Below, piece after piece: positions 61,232 to 64,000 of a DNA stretch of 64,000 nt (within the stretch, counting starts at the first letter, position 1; every line of letters starts with the position of its first letter). Position numbers and translations under genes: made by a program. The notes under the pieces are model-generated. The model was not told where the DNA came from. It saw only the letters and a program-made list of their open reading frames with translations, and did not search any database. Origin of the DNA: Streptomyces sp. NBC_01549 (GTDB lineage: Bacteria; Actinomycetota; Actinomycetes; Streptomycetales; Streptomycetaceae); contig NZ_JAPEPW010000003.1 in NCBI RefSeq assembly GCF_026339955.1, forward strand, positions 682,001 to 746,000, read 5' to 3'.

Positions 61232-62014
61232 TCAGCCGGGGTTCGGGAGGGCCTGGAGCCGGTTCATGGCGCTGGTGATCACGGGCGTCCATGGCCATTG
61301 GGTGGGCAGACGCAGCCAGTGGCGGCGGCCGGTGTTCACGAGCTGGGCGGCGGCGGAGAACAAGCGGAGGCGGAGGCGCTTCGGCTCCCAGCGGCGGGTG
61401 TCGCCGGTCAGGGCGAGCATCGGCATCCAGGCGAGGAGGTCGAGCGCGAGGGAGACGATCTCCAGCCAGATCCGGTTCTGCGCGGTGTCGTGCAGGGGCA
61501 GGTTGCGCAGGCCGGTGTCGCGGGCGTTTCGGATGCGGTCTTCGCAACGGGCCCTTCGGCGGTGACGCAGTTCCAGGTCGGCGAGCTGGCCACCTTTGGT
61601 GTTGGTCGCGAAGCAGGTCAGCCGCAGTCCGTCGAGATCGGTGAAGCGCAACTGGGCGCCGGGGTGGGGGCGTTCCTTGCGGACGATCAGCCGCATTCCC
61701 TTGGGCCAGGTGCTCAGGTCGGGTATGTCGGTGATCTCGGCGACCCAGGCGCCGGGCCGCTCGGTGCCGCCGGAGTCGTAGGCCGGCGTCCACGCCTTCT
61801 TCGGGATCTTCAGTACGGCTTGGTGGATGGCGTCGGTGATGGTCATGCCGACGGAGTACGACAGCCACCGGCCCGGCCTGGAGAGCCACTCGAGGAAGGC
61901 GTGGGTACCGCCGGCGGAGTCGGTACGGATCAGTGTCTGCCGTCCCCGCCGCAGGGTCTTGGGGAGTTGGGCCAGGGCGAGTTGGGCTGTTTCGATGTGG
62001 TCGGTGGCGGTGTT
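61232..62014 (-). pseudogene. IS1380 family transposase, 3' exon
   Basis: NTATDHIETAQLALAQLPKT, RTDSAGGTHAFLEWLSRPGR (Asp), SVGMTITDAIHQAVLKIPKK, GMRLIVRKERPHPGAQLRFT, RRARCEDRIRNARDTGLRNL (the Glu region), EIVSLALDLLAWMPMLALTG and RLQALPNPG. The 5' half is replaced by a group II intron whose own 5' part is missing. A smaller remnant of a relative is at 24059-24285. Confidence 0.88.
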
Positions 62015-62055
62015 GTCGGGTAGCCCCAGCGCATTACTGCGCCGGGGCCCCCTCA

Positions 62056-62090
62056 GAACCGTGCGTGCCCGCTTTCCAGGCACACGGCTC
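62056..62090 (-). ncRNA. Group II intron domain V, second copy
   Basis: Reverse strand GAGCCGTGTG ... GCACGGTTC with a GGAAAG loop; same hairpin as at 48856-48890. Confidence 0.82.
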
Positions 62091-63477
62091 AAGCAAGCCC
62101 CAAGGGCTCGCGGGCAGGCAGAACTGCTGGTCCCGGTGCGTGGGCGGCGATGCGCCATCGCGCGCAGTGGGCGTGCATGAGGCAGCGTGCGGTGTCGTCC
62201 GGCGGGTGGCCGTCCTCGGTGGTGAGCGCCGTGCGGCGGATCGCCTTGCGGACGGCGGTGAGCCACTGCTCCCACTCGGTGGGACTTTGCGGCTCTTGAT
62301 CGGCGTGCAGCAGCAGAGTGCCGCAGCCGGGACAGCGGCCGTGCTGCGCGTGTAGCAGCCGCAGCACGAACGGCCCCAGCGGAGGCTTTCGCCGCCGTCG
62401 CCGATCAGCCCAGTAACCGGTCAGAGCCGGGTCGTCCGGAGACGCCCTACCTTTGACCAGCCGATGCCGGACAATCTTCGTCCAGGAGAACTTCACCAGG
62501 TAGCGGCCGGTGTCCCGGTCGCCGAACACCCAGCGGTCCCGCCTGGTCGGGTGGAACGCGCCGAAGTACCGGGCCACGACCCAGCGTTTCGACTTGTTCG
62601 GGTGCGCCCGCAGTCCCCACCGGTAGGTGAGCCGCCACACGTAGTGGTCCAAGGAGGAGAAGATCTCCTTGGACACTCCGGTGCGGTAGTAGGCCGCCCA
62701 GCCCCGGATCACGGGGTTGAGCTTGTTGATCACCGCTTGGGCGTTGGCCCCGTGTAGAGCCTTGACCTCGGCGGCGAGCCTGCTGCGAATGCGCCGCACC
62801 GCTGCCTTGCTGGGCTTGGTCAGCAGCTTGCCGTTGCGATAGCGGCGTACGTTGAACCCGAGGAAGTCGAAGCCCTCTTCAAGGCGGACGACGTGCGTCT
62901 TGTCCTCGTTGAAGGCCAGTCCCCTCGGCTTCAGCCACACCGCGAGCTGCTGCTTGACCTGCCGGGTCTGTTCCTCGCTGACGCACAGGGCCACGAGATC
63001 GTCGGCATAGCGGATCACCACGGGGGTGCCCGGCTCCGACTTGCCCGCGTGCCTCATCCCGTCAGGGAAGTACCGGACCCCGGCGGCTTGTTCCAGCCCG
63101 TGCAGGGCGACATTCAGTAGCGTGGGGCTGATCACCCCGCCTTGTGGAGTTCCCTCCTCGGTCGGGGTGAGTTGTTCACGCTCGACCACGCCCGCCTTCA
63201 GCCACTGCCTGATCTGTTCCCGCGCGGGGAACGTGCCGAGCTGGCGGAGAAGATGGTCGTGGTCGATGCGGTCGAACGCCGCTGCCAGGTCCGCGTCGAG
63301 AATCCACCGGCGGTGCGGGTTCTTTCCCCCGACCGCGTTGAAGATTGCCTCGATGGCGTCATGGCAGCCACGGCCGGGCCTGAAGCCGTACGACTTCGGC
63401 TCGAACCGTGCCTCCCACTCGGGCTCCAGCGCGTTGAGGGCCCGTGCCTGGAGAGCGCGGTCAACGATCACCGGCAT
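62089..63477 (-). pseudogene. Group II intron RT/maturase/HNH, N-terminally truncated
   Basis: 462 codons from MPVIVDRALQARALNALEPE: EARFEPKSYGFRPGRGCHDA, RRWILDADLAAAFDRIDHDH, EGTPQGGVISPTLLNVALHG, VIRYADDLVALC (catalytic YADD), FDFLGFNVRRYRNGKLLTKP, NPVIRGWAAYYRTGVSKEIF and C-terminal GRCPGCGTLLLHADQEPQSP ... LMHAHCARW (HNH-like). About 75 percent like the copy at 48.9-50.7 kb but lacking RT0-RT2 blocks. Cannot drive mobility alone. Confidence 0.9.
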
Positions 63478-63484
63478 GGTGGCT

Positions 63485-64000
63485 TCATACTGCCCCTCCT
63501 GCTGTGGGTGTTCGGGTTGTGAGGTCGGATTTCATGGTCTGGGCGGCGAGTTGGAGACCGGCGGCCTCGTTGTCGCTGGTCCAGGGGATGCTCAGGCGGC
63601 CGTCGGCGGCGCGGTGGGCGTCCAGGCGGTGGCGGGCGATCCAGTAGTAGACCGCGCCGGCGCGGACGCCGAGCCGGTCGGCGACCTGCTGGACGCTCAG
63701 TTCGCCGCGTGCGGTGGTGGTGTCGGGCAGTGGGTGACTGCCGGGGCCGGTGGGGCCGGAGTGTTTGGGCCGGTCCAGGTCGGCCCGCAACGCGGCCTCG
63801 ACCTGGTCGTTCCAGGGGATGGCGATGCGGCCGCTGGGAGTGCGATGTGCGGGCAGGCGTCCGATACGTACTTGGTAGCGCACGGCCGCGTCGAGGACTC
63901 CGAGGCGGGCTGCTGCTTCGGGAATGCTGATCTCGTCGGCTCGGGCGGCCTCGGCGGGCAGTGGGCGGCGCCCGGTGGGCATGAACTGCTCGGGGTGGGT
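63485..64000 (-). CDS. DNA-binding protein with two HTH domains, runs off window
   Basis: At least 165 residues with two similar helix-turn-helix units: ISIPEAAARLGVLDAAVRYQ then VRIGRLPAHRTPSGRIAIPW, and LSVQQVADRLGVRAGAVYYW then IARHRLDAHRAADGRLSIPW. This paired excisionase-like HTH layout is typical of the C-terminal half of streptomycete mobile-element proteins and recombinases. It stops next to the intron break. The frame is open at the window edge, so the N-terminus is unknown. Confidence 0.65.
   Translation of the reverse strand, partial: THPEQFMPTGRRPLPAEAARADEISIPEAAARLGVLDAAVRYQVRIGRLPAHRTPSGRIAIPWNDQVEAALRADLDRPKHSGPTGPGSHPLPDTTTARGELSVQQVADRLGVRAGAVYYWIARHRLDAHRAADGRLSIPWTSDNEAAGLQLAAQTMKSDLTTRTPTAGGAV

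Larger units (their letters stand above)
62015..63480 (-). mobile_element. Group II intron, 5'-truncated
   Basis: The 3' end (...CTACCCGAC, 62015) joins AACACCGCCACCGACCAC of the IS1380 gene. Domain V is at 62056-62090. The 5' RNA domains and the first 130 or so codons of the protein are missing; the break at about 63480 joins it to an HTH gene. Confidence 0.88.

Noticed and set aside
1..64000. CRISPR arrays, tRNA or rRNA genes
   Set aside because: No regularly spaced short direct repeats and no cloverleaf or rRNA-like sequence was seen on either strand.

Overview
This window reads as a mobile-element-rich accessory region of a Streptomyces or close relative, most likely a chromosome arm or a large linear plasmid. 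The support is very high GC, streptomycete protein types (a streptavidin-like protein, DUF5996, DUF5987, SCO6745-like, Ku plus a short ATP ligase, proline-rich small membrane protein) and the IS families present. About half the window is insertion sequences, fragments of them or group II introns. No tRNA, rRNA or CRISPR array was seen.

Layout. 0-7 kb: an aldo/keto reductase cut by the window edge faces a TetR regulator across two palindromes. An IS6-type element cuts a decayed hydroxyquinol-pathway pair (maleylacetate reductase, hydroxyquinol dioxygenase). Then come an SCO6745-like gene, an MFS/TPR chimera and a PIN-type toxin-antitoxin pair with a perfect operator. 7-24 kb: two small secreted proteins, a 4-kb segment bounded by about 100-bp inverted repeats, and IS5, IS1634, ISAzo13, IS4 and ISL3 elements or pieces, with a head-to-head ISL3 junction that marks an inversion or deletion. 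A GNAT-like gene and a DUF5996 gene survive here.

25-34.5 kb is the best-preserved metabolic island: a GntR/FadR regulator, a lipocalin/CrtC-like protein with a GMC-associated domain, a Tat-exported metallophosphoesterase with two peptidoglycan-binding repeats, and an operon of a secreted protein, a Tat-exported DUF5987 protein and a GMC oxidoreductase. A shared 15-bp palindrome (consensus AGTGGCTGAGCCACT) occurs four times in the intergenic spaces and suggests one GntR-controlled regulon.

35-41 kb is a nest of transposons: IS5 (TTA duplication) inside an IS4 remnant that is also cut by IS6, then a second IS5-family element split by an IS110 element. The IS110 5' noncoding end contains a complete predicted bridge RNA. 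Its target loop matches the IS5 gene it sits in and its donor loop matches its own joined ends. 41-48 kb: Hsp20, a frameshifted archease followed by RtcB, a DUF1254 protein, a stop-interrupted gene and a signal-less streptavidin homologue. 48-52 kb: a full group II intron with RT/maturase/HNH protein inserted in an IS30 transposase. 52-61 kb: cold-shock protein, methyltransferase, M55 peptidase with IS1182 inserted exactly at its stop codon, and a divergent Ku/ATP-ligase pair. 61-64 kb: a second, 5'-truncated group II intron in an IS1380 transposase, then an HTH protein that runs off the edge.
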